DNA from: Pseudomonadota bacterium
Lineage (GTDB): Bacteria; Pseudomonadota; Alphaproteobacteria; Sphingomonadales; Sphingomonadaceae
NCBI GenBank assembly: GCA_023390675.1
Contig: JAEWCK010000093.1
Span: 1 to 11,243, forward strand
DNA length: 11,243 nucleotides
Direction: 5' to 3'
Below are positions 1 through 7,304 of the stretch, in pieces. The notes below the pieces were generated by a model, which had not been told where the DNA came from, ran no database searches, and saw nothing but the letters and a program-made list of their open reading frames with translations. How positions within the stretch are numbered: the stretch's first letter is position 1; the number at the start of each line of letters is the position of its first letter. A program made the position numbers and the translations under genes.

Positions 1-43
1 GGTGGAGATCGCGGGGTATCTCCTCGGGTGCGTCGATGCTGGG

Positions 44-61
44 CCCCGGCCTTCGCCGGGG
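44..61. repeat. Solo REP-like GC hairpin
   Basis: A perfect 7-bp inverted repeat, CCCCGGC / GCCGGGG, encloses a CTTC loop. It has the same core as the right-hand hairpin of the repeat pair at 308-400, so it is probably a solo member of the same dispersed intergenic family. It lies downstream of the 47-residue minus-strand gene and could help to end its transcript. The rest of bases 1-118 shows no coding region I can support. Confidence 0.6.
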
Positions 62-118
62 AACAGCTATATCAATGGCTGGTCGGACCCGGATCGATTT
101 GATCCTCGAAGATCCCGC

Positions 119-262
119 TCAACCCTCAGGCGCATCCTCGTCCGGAATCATGTTCTCGTCGGCGATCTGCGCATCCCATTCGGCCGAGCTGTCGGTCCCG
201 TCGGGCTGGTGCGCGTGCGGAGGCTCGTCGTCGGTTTCGGGACGGGTCTCGGGATCTGACAT
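119..262 (-). CDS. Small acidic hypothetical protein (47 aa)
   Basis: A 47-codon reading frame runs from ATG (262-260) to TGA (121-119). The Shine-Dalgarno-like GAGGAGA sits at a normal distance upstream on the minus strand. The product begins MSDPETRPETDDEPPHAH and ends IPDEDAPEG. It is very rich in Asp, Glu and Pro, has one Trp (W29), no Cys, no signal peptide and no membrane segment, so it should be a soluble, probably disordered cytoplasmic protein. I do not recognise a family. It lies downstream of amn on the same strand, separated by about 150 bp that hold a REP-like repeat, so co-transcription is possible but unproven. The good ribosome site and the biased composition support a real gene. 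The short length and the lack of a known homologue keep confidence moderate. Confidence 0.55.
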   Translation of the reverse strand: MSDPETRPETDDEPPHAHQPDGTDSSAEWDAQIADENMIPDEDAPEG

Positions 263-307
263 AAGGCTCTCCTCGGTCGACAAACCAACGGCGACAGCTC
301 ATTCTCC

Positions 308-400
308 GTCATCCCGGCGAAAGCCGGGATCCAGAGCCACGAGCGACCGCCATTTTGACTCTGGCATCTGGCTCCGGGCCCCGGCTTCGCCGGGGTGGCG
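308..400. repeat. Paired REP-like palindromic element
   Basis: Two GC hairpins face each other. The left is CCCGGC-GAAA-GCCGGG (313-328) and the right is CCCCGGC-TTC-GCCGGGG (379-395). The flanks are also imperfectly inverted: GTCATCCCGGCG on the left against the complement of the right end, GTCGCCACCCCGGCG. About 50 bp of non-palindromic spacer lies between them. This is the layout of a REP doublet (BIME-like), and similar sequences are common between genes in sphingomonads. It begins about 10 bp past the amn stop codon on the minus strand and may act as an mRNA 3' stabiliser or terminator. Confidence 0.7.
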
Positions 401-409
401 ACCCAGGAC

Positions 410-1849
410 TCAGCGGAACGGTGGCTCGTTGAACGCGCGAAGCTTGCGCGAGTGCAATTTGGCGCCTTCGCGGCGCAATTCCTCGCATGTCTCGATTCCG
501 ATCTTGAGATGCTCGGCGATCGCGCGCTCGTAGAAGCGGTTGGCCTGGCCGGGCAGCTTCAGCTCGCCGTGGAGCGGCTTGTCCGAGACGCAAAGCAAGG
601 TGCCGTAGGGCACACGGAAGCGATAGCCCTGCGCCGCCAGCGTCGCGCTTTCCATGTCGACGCCCACTGCGCGGCTCAGCGAGAAGCGCAGCGCCGATTG
701 CGAATAGCGCAGTTCCCAGTTGCGGTCGTCGGTGGTGACGATCGTGCCGGTGCGCAGCCGCTGCTTCAATTCGTCGCCCGATTGCCCCGAGACCGTCGCC
801 GCCGCGCGCGCGAGCGCGAGCTGGACCTCGGCAATGGCGGGGATCGGGATCTCGGGCGGCAGCACGTCGTCCATGATGTGATCGTCGCGCAGATAGGCGT
901 GCGCGAGGACGTAATCGCCGATCCGCTGGCTGGGGCGCAGCCCGCCGCAATGCCCGATCATCAGCCACGCCTCGGGGCGCAGCACCGCGAGATGATCGGT
1001 GATCGTCTTCGCGTTGGAGGGGCCGACGCCGATATTCACCAGCGTGATCCCCGTGCCGCCCTCGGCCATCAGGTGGTACGCCGGCATCTGGTGCCGCCGC
1101 CACGCCGAGCTGTCGTTCAATAGCCGGTCGGTATCGTCGCCTGCTTCGACCAGGATGCCGCCCGCGCCCGAGACGCCGGTGAAGCGGCTGCCTTCGCCGA
1201 GCTGATCGACCGCCCAGCGGACGAACTCGTCGACATAGCGGTGATAGTTGGTGAACAGGATGTACTGCTGGAAATGCTCGACCGGCGTGCCGGTGTAATG
1301 CCGCAGCCGCGCCAGCGAGAAGTCGGTGCGTAGCCCGTCGAACAAGGCGAGCGGCCGCGTCTCGTCGGTCGAGACCCACAGCCCGTCCGCGATCTCGTCG
1401 CCGATATGCGCGAGCTCGGTCGCCGGGAAATGCCGCGCCAGTTCGAGCACCGAGACCTGGTCCATGTTCTGGATGTGGCCGGGGTCGAGCACATAGGGGA
1501 AGGGGATTTCCTGCCGGCCGGTGACGGCGTGCACCTCGGCGTCGAAATCCTCGATCAGCAGCGTGAGCTGCTCGGTCAGATAGTCGGCGAACATCGCCGG
1601 CTTGGTCACGCTGATGCGATATTCGCCTTCCTCGACCAGCCGGCCGAACGAGCGCGCCGGCACGGGGCGGTCGGTGCCGCCGCGATAGGTGAGGCGCAGC
1701 TCGGGATAGGCGAAGCTGCCGTCGATCCGGTCCTCTGGATCCGGTGGCGTGCCGTCGGTGAGATAGCGGTTGAGCGCGGCCTGGAGGCGGTCGACCGAGG
1801 CGCGATAGAGCCGGTCGAGATCGGCGACGATGGCGGAAGCTTGAGTCAT
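410..1849 (-). CDS. amn: AMP nucleosidase
   Basis: The 479-residue product matches the usual length of proteobacterial AMP nucleosidase (about 480). This cytoplasmic enzyme hydrolyses AMP to adenine and ribose 5-phosphate and helps to balance adenylate pools and purine salvage. Two parts are visible. The N-terminal Amn-specific domain covers roughly the first 170 residues and includes the stretch LRLTYRGGTDRPVPARSFGR. The C-terminal part is a nucleoside-phosphorylase-like domain. It contains the glycine-rich VNIGVGPSNAKT near residue 265, IGHCGGLRPSQRIGDY near 290-305, and the ribose-site motif VGVDMESATLA near 396, followed by CVSDKPLHGELKLPGQ. The reading frame is intact. ATG 1849 is used because the family-like N-terminus starts there, although the ribosome site is weak. 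It is flanked by repeats on both sides, so it may be transcribed alone. Confidence 0.95.
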   Translation of the reverse strand: MTQASAIVADLDRLYRASVDRLQAALNRYLTDGTPPDPEDRIDGSFAYPELRLTYRGGTDRPVPARSFGRLVEEGEYRISVTKPAMFADYLTEQLTLLIEDFDAEVHAVTGRQEIPFPYVLDPGHIQNMDQVSVLELARHFPATELAHIGDEIADGLWVSTDETRPLALFDGLRTDFSLARLRHYTGTPVEHFQQYILFTNYHRYVDEFVRWAVDQLGEGSRFTGVSGAGGILVEAGDDTDRLLNDSSAWRRHQMPAYHLMAEGGTGITLVNIGVGPSNAKTITDHLAVLRPEAWLMIGHCGGLRPSQRIGDYVLAHAYLRDDHIMDDVLPPEIPIPAIAEVQLALARAAATVSGQSGDELKQRLRTGTIVTTDDRNWELRYSQSALRFSLSRAVGVDMESATLAAQGYRFRVPYGTLLCVSDKPLHGELKLPGQANRFYERAIAEHLKIGIETCEELRREGAKLHSRKLRAFNEPPFR

Positions 1850-1904
1850 CTTGGACGGCTAAGCCGCAAAGATGACGCTGGCAAGACCACGGCCGTTCGA
1901 ACCA

Positions 1905-2028
1905 ATCCTCCCCCGTCAGGGGGAGGTGTCATGCACAGCATGACGGAGGGGGAGGAAGCGCCAACTTCGCAGCGTGCTTCCTCCCCCTCCAACGCCTTCG
2001 GCGCCACCTCCCCCTGGCGGGGGAGGAT
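1905..2028. repeat. 124-bp nested-palindrome intergenic element
   Basis: The ends (1905-1928 and 2005-2028) are 24-bp inverted repeats with one mismatch. Each end is also its own hairpin, CCTCCCCC / GGGGGAGG with a 4-nt loop. Inside are a second perfect inverted repeat of 15 bp (GGAGGGGGAGGAAGC at 1945-1959 against 1976-1990) and a small TCATGC-ACA-GCATGA hairpin (1929-1943). No clear target-site duplication flanks it and no protein is encoded. It resembles a MITE or a composite palindromic repeat of the kind scattered between sphingomonad genes. It lies between the 79-residue gene and amn, both on the minus strand, and probably breaks or attenuates transcription there. Confidence 0.75.
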
Positions 2029-2055
2029 CGAGATCATTGATAGAGCTGGCTTAGA

Positions 2056-2295
2056 TCAGCTCTTCTTGCCGCCGTTCTGCGGCTTCTTCTCGCCGGTCAG
2101 CTGGGTGGCGGCATAGGCCGCGCCGCCCACGGCGGCGGCGACGCCGGCGGCGATGCCCGCCGCGGCGATTGGATGCTCCTTCACGGCCTGCACGGTGGCG
2201 TCGAGCGCGTCGCCCACTGCCTCCTGCGCCTGCTCGAGGAAGCTCTTCTCTTGCGTATCGGCCGGCGTGGTGCCGGTGTTTTCGGGATCGGCCAT
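2056..2295 (-). CDS. Small DUF883-like membrane-anchored protein (79 aa)
   Basis: The product has three zones: a polar acidic N-terminus (residues 1-17), an amphipathic helix-like stretch (18-40, FLEQAQEAVGDALDATVQAV), and an Ala/Gly-rich hydrophobic segment (about 43-63) after a KEHP turn. A short Lys-rich tail ends it. Helix, then a Pro turn, then a Gly/Ala membrane segment is the layout of DUF883-type proteins (the ElaB/YqjD group), which are tail-anchored to the inner membrane and can bind ribosomes in E. coli. The match here is by architecture only, and the Ala-rich segment may be only weakly membrane-inserting. A good ribosome site (AAGGGAGC) precedes ATG 2295. It lies about 80 bp downstream of the peroxiredoxin gene on the same strand. 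Confidence 0.8.
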   Translation of the reverse strand: MADPENTGTTPADTQEKSFLEQAQEAVGDALDATVQAVKEHPIAAAGIAAGVAAAVGGAAYAATQLTGEKKPQNGGKKS

Positions 2296-2338
2296 GGTCT
2301 TGCTCCCTTTGAGCTTTTGAGGTTCGCGGGAATCAACT

Positions 2339-2354
2339 CCAGGCCGAAGCCCGG
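2339..2354 (-). terminator. Weak hairpin after the peroxiredoxin gene
   Basis: On the minus strand CCGGGC-TTCG-GCCTGG forms a 6-bp stem (one G-U pair) with a stable UUCG loop. AAC / GTT can extend the stem past a bulged A. It lies just past the peroxiredoxin stop codon, but no T-run follows. It may be a partial terminator or an mRNA-end hairpin rather than a full intrinsic terminator. Confidence 0.35.
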
Positions 2355-2373
2355 GTTCCGTTACGCTGCCGGC

Positions 2374-2856
2374 CTAGAGGCGTTCGAGCATATATTCGGC
2401 AGAGCTCACCTCGAACGCGCCCGGCGCCTCGACGTTGAGCTGCTCGACCACGCCGTCGTTTACGAGCATCGAGAAGCGCTGGCCGCGCGCGCCCATACCG
2501 AACTTGGACCCGTCCATCTCGAGCCCCACCGCCTTGGGGAAGGCGCCGTTGCCGTCGGCGAGCATCGTCACCTTGCCGTCGACCCCGCTGGCCTTGCCCC
2601 ACGCGCCCATCACGAAGGCGTCGTTGACTGCGGTGCACGCGATCTCGTCGACGCCCTTGGCCTTCAGCGCATCGGCCTTTTCGACGAAGCCCGGCAGATG
2701 CTTGGCCGAGCAGGTCGGCGTGAAGGCGCCCGGCACCGAGAAGAGCGCCACCTTGCGGCCGGCAAAATACTCGTCCGAATTGACCGCCTCGGGGCCGTTC
2801 TCGGTCACCTTGGTGAAGGTCGTGCTGGGGATGCGGTCGCCAACCTGGATGGTCAT
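2374..2856 (-). CDS. Prx5-type peroxiredoxin
   Basis: The 160-residue product is a full-length member of the Prx5 branch of the thiol peroxidases, which reduce hydrogen peroxide and organic hydroperoxides in the cytoplasm. The signature PGAFTPTCS carries the peroxidatic cysteine at C49, with P42 and T46 in the expected places. The conserved active-site arginine is R127 in RGQRFSMLVNDG. The only other cysteine is C74 (DEIACTAVND). It sits where the non-resolving cysteine lies in this family, so a 1-Cys mechanism using glutathione/glutaredoxin or a similar thiol is the likely reading. A strong ribosome site (GAGGAGA) precedes ATG 2856. It is divergent from the YqgE gene, with 120 bp between the starts. 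Confidence 0.93.
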   Translation of the reverse strand: MTIQVGDRIPSTTFTKVTENGPEAVNSDEYFAGRKVALFSVPGAFTPTCSAKHLPGFVEKADALKAKGVDEIACTAVNDAFVMGAWGKASGVDGKVTMLADGNGAFPKAVGLEMDGSKFGMGARGQRFSMLVNDGVVEQLNVEAPGAFEVSSAEYMLERL

Positions 2857-2875
2857 GGAAATCTCCTCGTGAAAG

Positions 2876-2897
2876 CCTCCCCGCTTCGCGAGGGAGG
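2876..2897. repeat. Short GC hairpin in the divergent promoter region
   Basis: CCTCCC / GGGAGG is a perfect 6-bp inverted repeat with a 10-nt loop that itself contains GC-TTC-GC. The CCTCCC...GGGAGG form resembles the end hairpins of the 124-bp element at 1905-2028, so it may be a solo or decayed relative. It lies about 20 bp upstream of the peroxiredoxin start and would fall in its leader or promoter. Confidence 0.45.
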
Positions 2898-2976
2898 AAT
2901 TGATTCTCCAATCGGTGCGCGCCGTCCGATTTTCAAGCGTGGCGGAGCCGAAACGGTGCGGTTACGTTGATCGGCG

Positions 2977-3537
2977 ATGGATTCGACGCCTTTTCTCACC
3001 GGACAGTTCCTCCTCGCGATGCCCGGCATCGGCGACCCGCGCTTCGAACGCGCCGTGATCGCGATGTGCGCGCACGATAGCGAGGGCGCGCTCGGCATCG
3101 GTATCGGCGAGACGATCGAGGGGCTCGGGCTGCACGATCTGCTCAAGCAGTTCGAGATCGATCCCGGTGTCGCCCCCGATGCCGCGGTGCATTTCGGCGG
3201 CCCGGTCGAGCCGCGCCGCGGCTTCGTGCTCCATTCGCCCGATTGGGGCGGGCAGGACACGATCGACGTCGGCGGGCGCTGGGCGCTCTCGGGCACGATC
3301 GACGTCCTGCGCTCGATAGCCGAGGGCACCGGTCCCGGCCGCTGGATCGTCGCCTTGGGCTATGCCGGCTGGGCCGAGGGCCAGCTCGACGAGGAGATGA
3401 CCCGGCACGGCTGGTTCAGCACCGCCGCGACGCCCGGGCTGATCTACGAAGTCGATGCCGAGGACCGCTGGGAAGTCGGCTTCGCTGCCGCAGGGATCGA
3501 TCCCCGTCTGCTCGCGGGAAGCTCGGGGACCGCATAG
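2977..3537 (+). CDS. yqgE: YqgE/AlgH family protein (UPF0301)
   Basis: The 186-residue product matches the family length (about 185-190) and its typical start: FLTGQFLLAMPGIGDPRFERAVI is the hallmark N-terminal strand and turn. Other family features follow, including the run CAHDSEGALGIGIGETIEGL, the FGGPVEPRRGFVLHS block, and the C-terminal YAGWAEGQLDEE block before a W-phi-x motif (HGWFSTAAT). The biochemical role is not settled. AlgH was linked to alginate regulation in Pseudomonas, but most members are simply conserved cytoplasmic proteins. ATG 2977 is the only start that fits the family N-terminus, although no clear Shine-Dalgarno sequence precedes it. The next gene begins 53 bp downstream on the same strand. 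Confidence 0.95.
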   Translation: MDSTPFLTGQFLLAMPGIGDPRFERAVIAMCAHDSEGALGIGIGETIEGLGLHDLLKQFEIDPGVAPDAAVHFGGPVEPRRGFVLHSPDWGGQDTIDVGGRWALSGTIDVLRSIAEGTGPGRWIVALGYAGWAEGQLDEEMTRHGWFSTAATPGLIYEVDAEDRWEVGFAAAGIDPRLLAGSSGTA

Positions 3538-3554
3538 TCCTCGCTTTTTGTCCG

Positions 3555-3568
3555 AGTTAACGCTAACA
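3555..3568. promoter_or_regulatory. Candidate LacI-family operator
   Basis: AGTTAACGCTAACA fits the LacI-type consensus TGNTANCGNTANCA at every defined base except the first. It is a near-palindrome centred on CG, as expected for this repressor family. It lies 22 bp before the ATG of the exported propeller protein, in a gap of only 53 bp. Similar sites control sugar-uptake genes in Caulobacter and Xanthomonas. That this one is functional is an inference. Confidence 0.45.
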
Positions 3569-3590
3569 TCCCTCACGAACAGGAGGGGGG

Positions 3591-5105
3591 ATGATGAGGC
3601 TTTTGCTTGCCGCGCTGGCCTTCGCTGCCGCGCCCGCAGCCGCGCAGACCGGCGCCTTTCCCAACCACGCCGATGTCGGCCAGGTCTCGACGCCTGGCAC
3701 GCTGCAGGAGAGCGGCGGCGTCTATCGCATCACCGCGAGCGGCGCGAACATCTGGGGCGCGAAGGACGCGTTCCATTATGCGTGGACCCAGCGCTCGGGC
3801 GACCTCCACATCGCCGCAGACATCGCGTTCGAGGGGCAGGGCGGCGATCCGCACCGCAAGGCGGGGCTGATGATCCGCCAGAACCTCAGCCCCGGCTCGC
3901 CTTATGCCGATGTGATGGTCCACGGCGACGGGATGGTCGCGCTCCAGGTTCGCGAGGTGCAGGACGGGCCGACCTTCCAGATCGTCTCGGCGGTGTCGCA
4001 TCCGAAGCGCGTGCGGCTCGAGCGCGAGGGCGACCACGTCTGGTTCTCGGTCGCGGGCGCGGACGGCGTGCTCCGCCATGCCGGCGGCAATTATCGGATC
4101 GCGTTCCAGGCGCCGTATCTGGTCGGCCTGGCGGTCTCCGCGCACGACGACGCCGCCACCGAGACCGCGACCTTCGCCAATGTCGCGGTTGAAGTCCCCA
4201 GCCTCGCCTACGTCCCCGATACCGGCTATCCGGCCAAGGTCGAGAGCGCGCTCGAGGTGATCGACACAGGCGGAATCCGCACGCGCAAGGTTATCGCTGT
4301 CTTCGACGGCAAGATCGAGGCGCCCAACTGGACGCGCGACGGCAAGTCATTGATATACAACAGCAAAGGCCGCATCTGGCGCATCCCGGTAGACGGCAGC
4401 AGTGCTCCGGTCAGCATCGACACCGGTGTAAACCAGATGCTAAACAACGATCACGGCATCTCGCCCGACGGGACCCAGCTGATCATCTCCGACCAGAGCA
4501 ATCCCGACAACCTCTCCCGCATCTTCCTCCTGCCCCTCGCCGGCTCCCCCGCGCCCCGCGCGATCGTCAGCGACCCCGAGGCGCGCTCCTACTGGCATGG
4601 CTGGTCCCCCGACGGAAAGACGATCGCCTATGTCCGCGTCGGCACCAGGGATGACAGCTACGACATCTGGGCGAAGGACCTCGCGGGCGGCCCCGCGCGC
4701 CCGCTGATCACCGGGCCGGGAGTCGACGACGGCCCCGAATATTCGCCCGACGGCAAGTACCTCTATTTCAACTCAACCCGCTCGGGCGCGATGCAGATCT
4801 GGCGCGCGAATGCCGACGGGTCGAACCCCGTGCAGATCACGCACGATCCCGATCGCCGCGACTGGTTCCCGCACCTCTCGCCCGACGGGAAATGGATCGT
4901 CTTCGTCTCGTTCGGGCTCGACGTCGCGCTCACCGATCACCCGCCCAATCGCGGTGACGTGGTGCTCAAGATCATGCCCGCCGACGGCAGCGCGCCGCCG
5001 CAGGTGCTGACGCGACTGTTCGGCGGGCAGGGGACGATCAACGTGCCGAGCTGGTCGCCCGACGGCAGGCAGATCGCCTTCGTGAGCTACCGGCTGGTGC
5101 GATAG
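3591..5105 (+). CDS. Exported protein with lectin-like domain and TolB/PD40 beta-propeller
   Basis: The 504-residue product starts with a clear signal peptide (MMRLLLAALAFAAAPAAAQ, cleavage near residue 18-19), so it should act in the periplasm or at the cell surface. Residues about 20-205 form a beta-rich region with RKAGLMIRQNLSPGSPYADV, which resembles DUF1349 / concanavalin-like domains. Residues about 240-504 hold six PD40-type blades of a TolB-like propeller, marked by (S/T)xDG turns at about 248, 291, 339, 385, 430 and 489. It is not the Tol-Pal TolB, which lacks the lectin-like part and lies beside pal. Substrate and partner are unknown; carbohydrate binding is a guess from the N-terminal fold and the LacI-type site upstream. 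AGGAGG lies 4 nt before the first ATG and 7 nt before the second (3594), so the second may be the true start. Confidence 0.85.
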   Translation: MMRLLLAALAFAAAPAAAQTGAFPNHADVGQVSTPGTLQESGGVYRITASGANIWGAKDAFHYAWTQRSGDLHIAADIAFEGQGGDPHRKAGLMIRQNLSPGSPYADVMVHGDGMVALQVREVQDGPTFQIVSAVSHPKRVRLEREGDHVWFSVAGADGVLRHAGGNYRIAFQAPYLVGLAVSAHDDAATETATFANVAVEVPSLAYVPDTGYPAKVESALEVIDTGGIRTRKVIAVFDGKIEAPNWTRDGKSLIYNSKGRIWRIPVDGSSAPVSIDTGVNQMLNNDHGISPDGTQLIISDQSNPDNLSRIFLLPLAGSPAPRAIVSDPEARSYWHGWSPDGKTIAYVRVGTRDDSYDIWAKDLAGGPARPLITGPGVDDGPEYSPDGKYLYFNSTRSGAMQIWRANADGSNPVQITHDPDRRDWFPHLSPDGKWIVFVSFGLDVALTDHPPNRGDVVLKIMPADGSAPPQVLTRLFGGQGTINVPSWSPDGRQIAFVSYRLVR

Positions 5106-5110
5106 CGGCC

Positions 5111-5632
5111 CTAATCGGCGCGCCCGTCCTCGACGATTACCTTGGGCTCGAACATCTTCACACGGATGATCGCGTCCTGATGCGGCGTGGCGCAAAGGCT
5201 CGCGGTGCCGTCGAGGTTGACCTTGTCCTTGCTGTCCCGGCGGCGCAGCACAAAGCGCACGGGCATGTTGCACGCACCGGGGCCGCCGGTCTTGTAGCGG
5301 AACGTGGCCTTTTGCGGCGATAGCGCGAGCAGCAACTGGTTCCGGCTCCACCGCTCGTCACGGCCGGGCGCGGCGGTGTTCACGTAGAAGCCGACCACGT
5401 CATAGCCCTGCGTATCGTTGACGATCAGCAGGCAACCGACCTTCCAGCAATTGTCGCGCGCGCGCGCCGCCACGCCGAGCGTGGCGAAGAAGGTTCGCGC
5501 GACGTCGCCCGAAACTTCGGTGCTGCGGGGCGGCGTGCCGACCGAACCGGCGGAATTGGCTTCGGATTCCTGCGCATGCGCGATCATGGGCATCAGCAGG
5601 GCGGCGCAGATCGCACCGATGGGCTTCAACAT
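5111..5632 (-). CDS. Secreted four-cysteine hypothetical protein (173 aa)
   Basis: The start at ATG 5632 is chosen because it gives a standard signal peptide: MLKPIGAICAALLMPMIAHA, cleaved about A20/Q21. A G-rich ribosome site lies upstream. An ATG 84 bp earlier would add 28 charged residues before the signal peptide and is unlikely. The mature protein has four cysteines (C62, C67, C121, C147), enough for two disulfides in the periplasm. The middle, NCWKVGCLLIVNDTQGYDVVGFYVN by segments, is beta-rich and ends in a basic, beta-like tail (VRFVLRRRDSKDKV). I recognise no family. It converges with the propeller gene (5 bp between stop codons) and diverges from ahcY across about 195 bp that hold a 20-bp palindrome. 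Confidence 0.8.
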   Translation of the reverse strand: MLKPIGAICAALLMPMIAHAQESEANSAGSVGTPPRSTEVSGDVARTFFATLGVAARARDNCWKVGCLLIVNDTQGYDVVGFYVNTAAPGRDERWSRNQLLLALSPQKATFRYKTGGPGACNMPVRFVLRRRDSKDKVNLDGTASLCATPHQDAIIRVKMFEPKVIVEDGRAD

Positions 5633-5714
5633 CGTCCGAATCCCCCAATCTGGCGTCGTATCCCTATGCCGAACCGGCCATTTTCCGGCAAGGCGCTGCG
5701 ATCGGAGGGAATAC

Positions 5715-5734
5715 ATATAAAGATATCTTTATAT
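5715..5734. promoter_or_regulatory. Perfect 20-bp palindrome, candidate SahR operator
   Basis: ATATAAAGATATCTTTATAT is self-complementary at all 20 positions and is very AT-rich in GC-rich surroundings. It lies 94 bp upstream of the ahcY start. As I recall, AT-rich ATAAAGATATCTTTAT-like sites are predicted operators of SahR, the ArsR-type SAH-responsive repressor that controls ahcY and methionine-cycle genes in Proteobacteria. The palindrome is seen directly; the regulator assignment is inference. Confidence 0.65.
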
Positions 5735-5739
5735 TTCGA

Positions 5740-5768
5740 TTGCGCGTGCCCATCTCCTCGGCTAGAGG
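5740..5768 (+). promoter_or_regulatory. Candidate ahcY promoter
   Basis: TTGCGC (5740-5745) and TAGAGG (5763-5768) are separated by 17 bp, an acceptable sigma-70-like pair. It lies directly after the 20-bp palindrome and about 60 bp before the ahcY start codon. Both boxes are imperfect. The transcript leader would contain the hairpin CGCCGG-CAATT-CCGGCG (5782-5798). Confidence 0.35.
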
Positions 5769-5828
5769 CGCGCGAACAAGCCGCCGGCAATTCCGGCGCG
5801 CTCATGCTTTCACATCTGGAGAATCCGC

Positions 5829-7244
<1,416 letters not shown>

Positions 7245-7265
7245 TCCCGACAAAAGGGGGAACGG

Positions 7266-7296
7266 GGCCGCGCTTCCGCAAGGGAGCGCGGCCTTT
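7266..7296 (+). terminator. Intrinsic terminator of ahcY
   Basis: GGCCGCGCTTCC and GGGAGCGCGGCC pair over 12 bp (one G-U pair) around a GCAA tetraloop, followed by TTT. It begins 21 bp after the ahcY stop codon. The stem is very stable, but the T-run is short. Confidence 0.85.
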
Positions 7297-7304
7297 GTAC
7301 ATGC

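Noticed and set aside
2..533. Two overlapping plus-strand open frames (2-259 and 36-533)
   Set aside because: They run through a repeat and antisense to the 47-residue gene and the end of amn, with no ribosome site or recognisable product.
1846..2037. A 63-codon open frame on the minus strand
   Set aside because: It is made almost wholly of the 124-bp palindromic element and reads as repeat-derived peptide (PPPDGGG).
5633..5716. Upstream extension of the 173-residue secreted protein to an ATG at 5716
   Set aside because: It would put 28 charged residues in front of a clean signal peptide and overlap the 20-bp palindrome.
5769..5828. SAH riboswitch in the ahcY leader
   Set aside because: Only a simple 6-bp hairpin is visible. 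I cannot find the conserved core of the SAH riboswitch, so the palindrome-based control is preferred.
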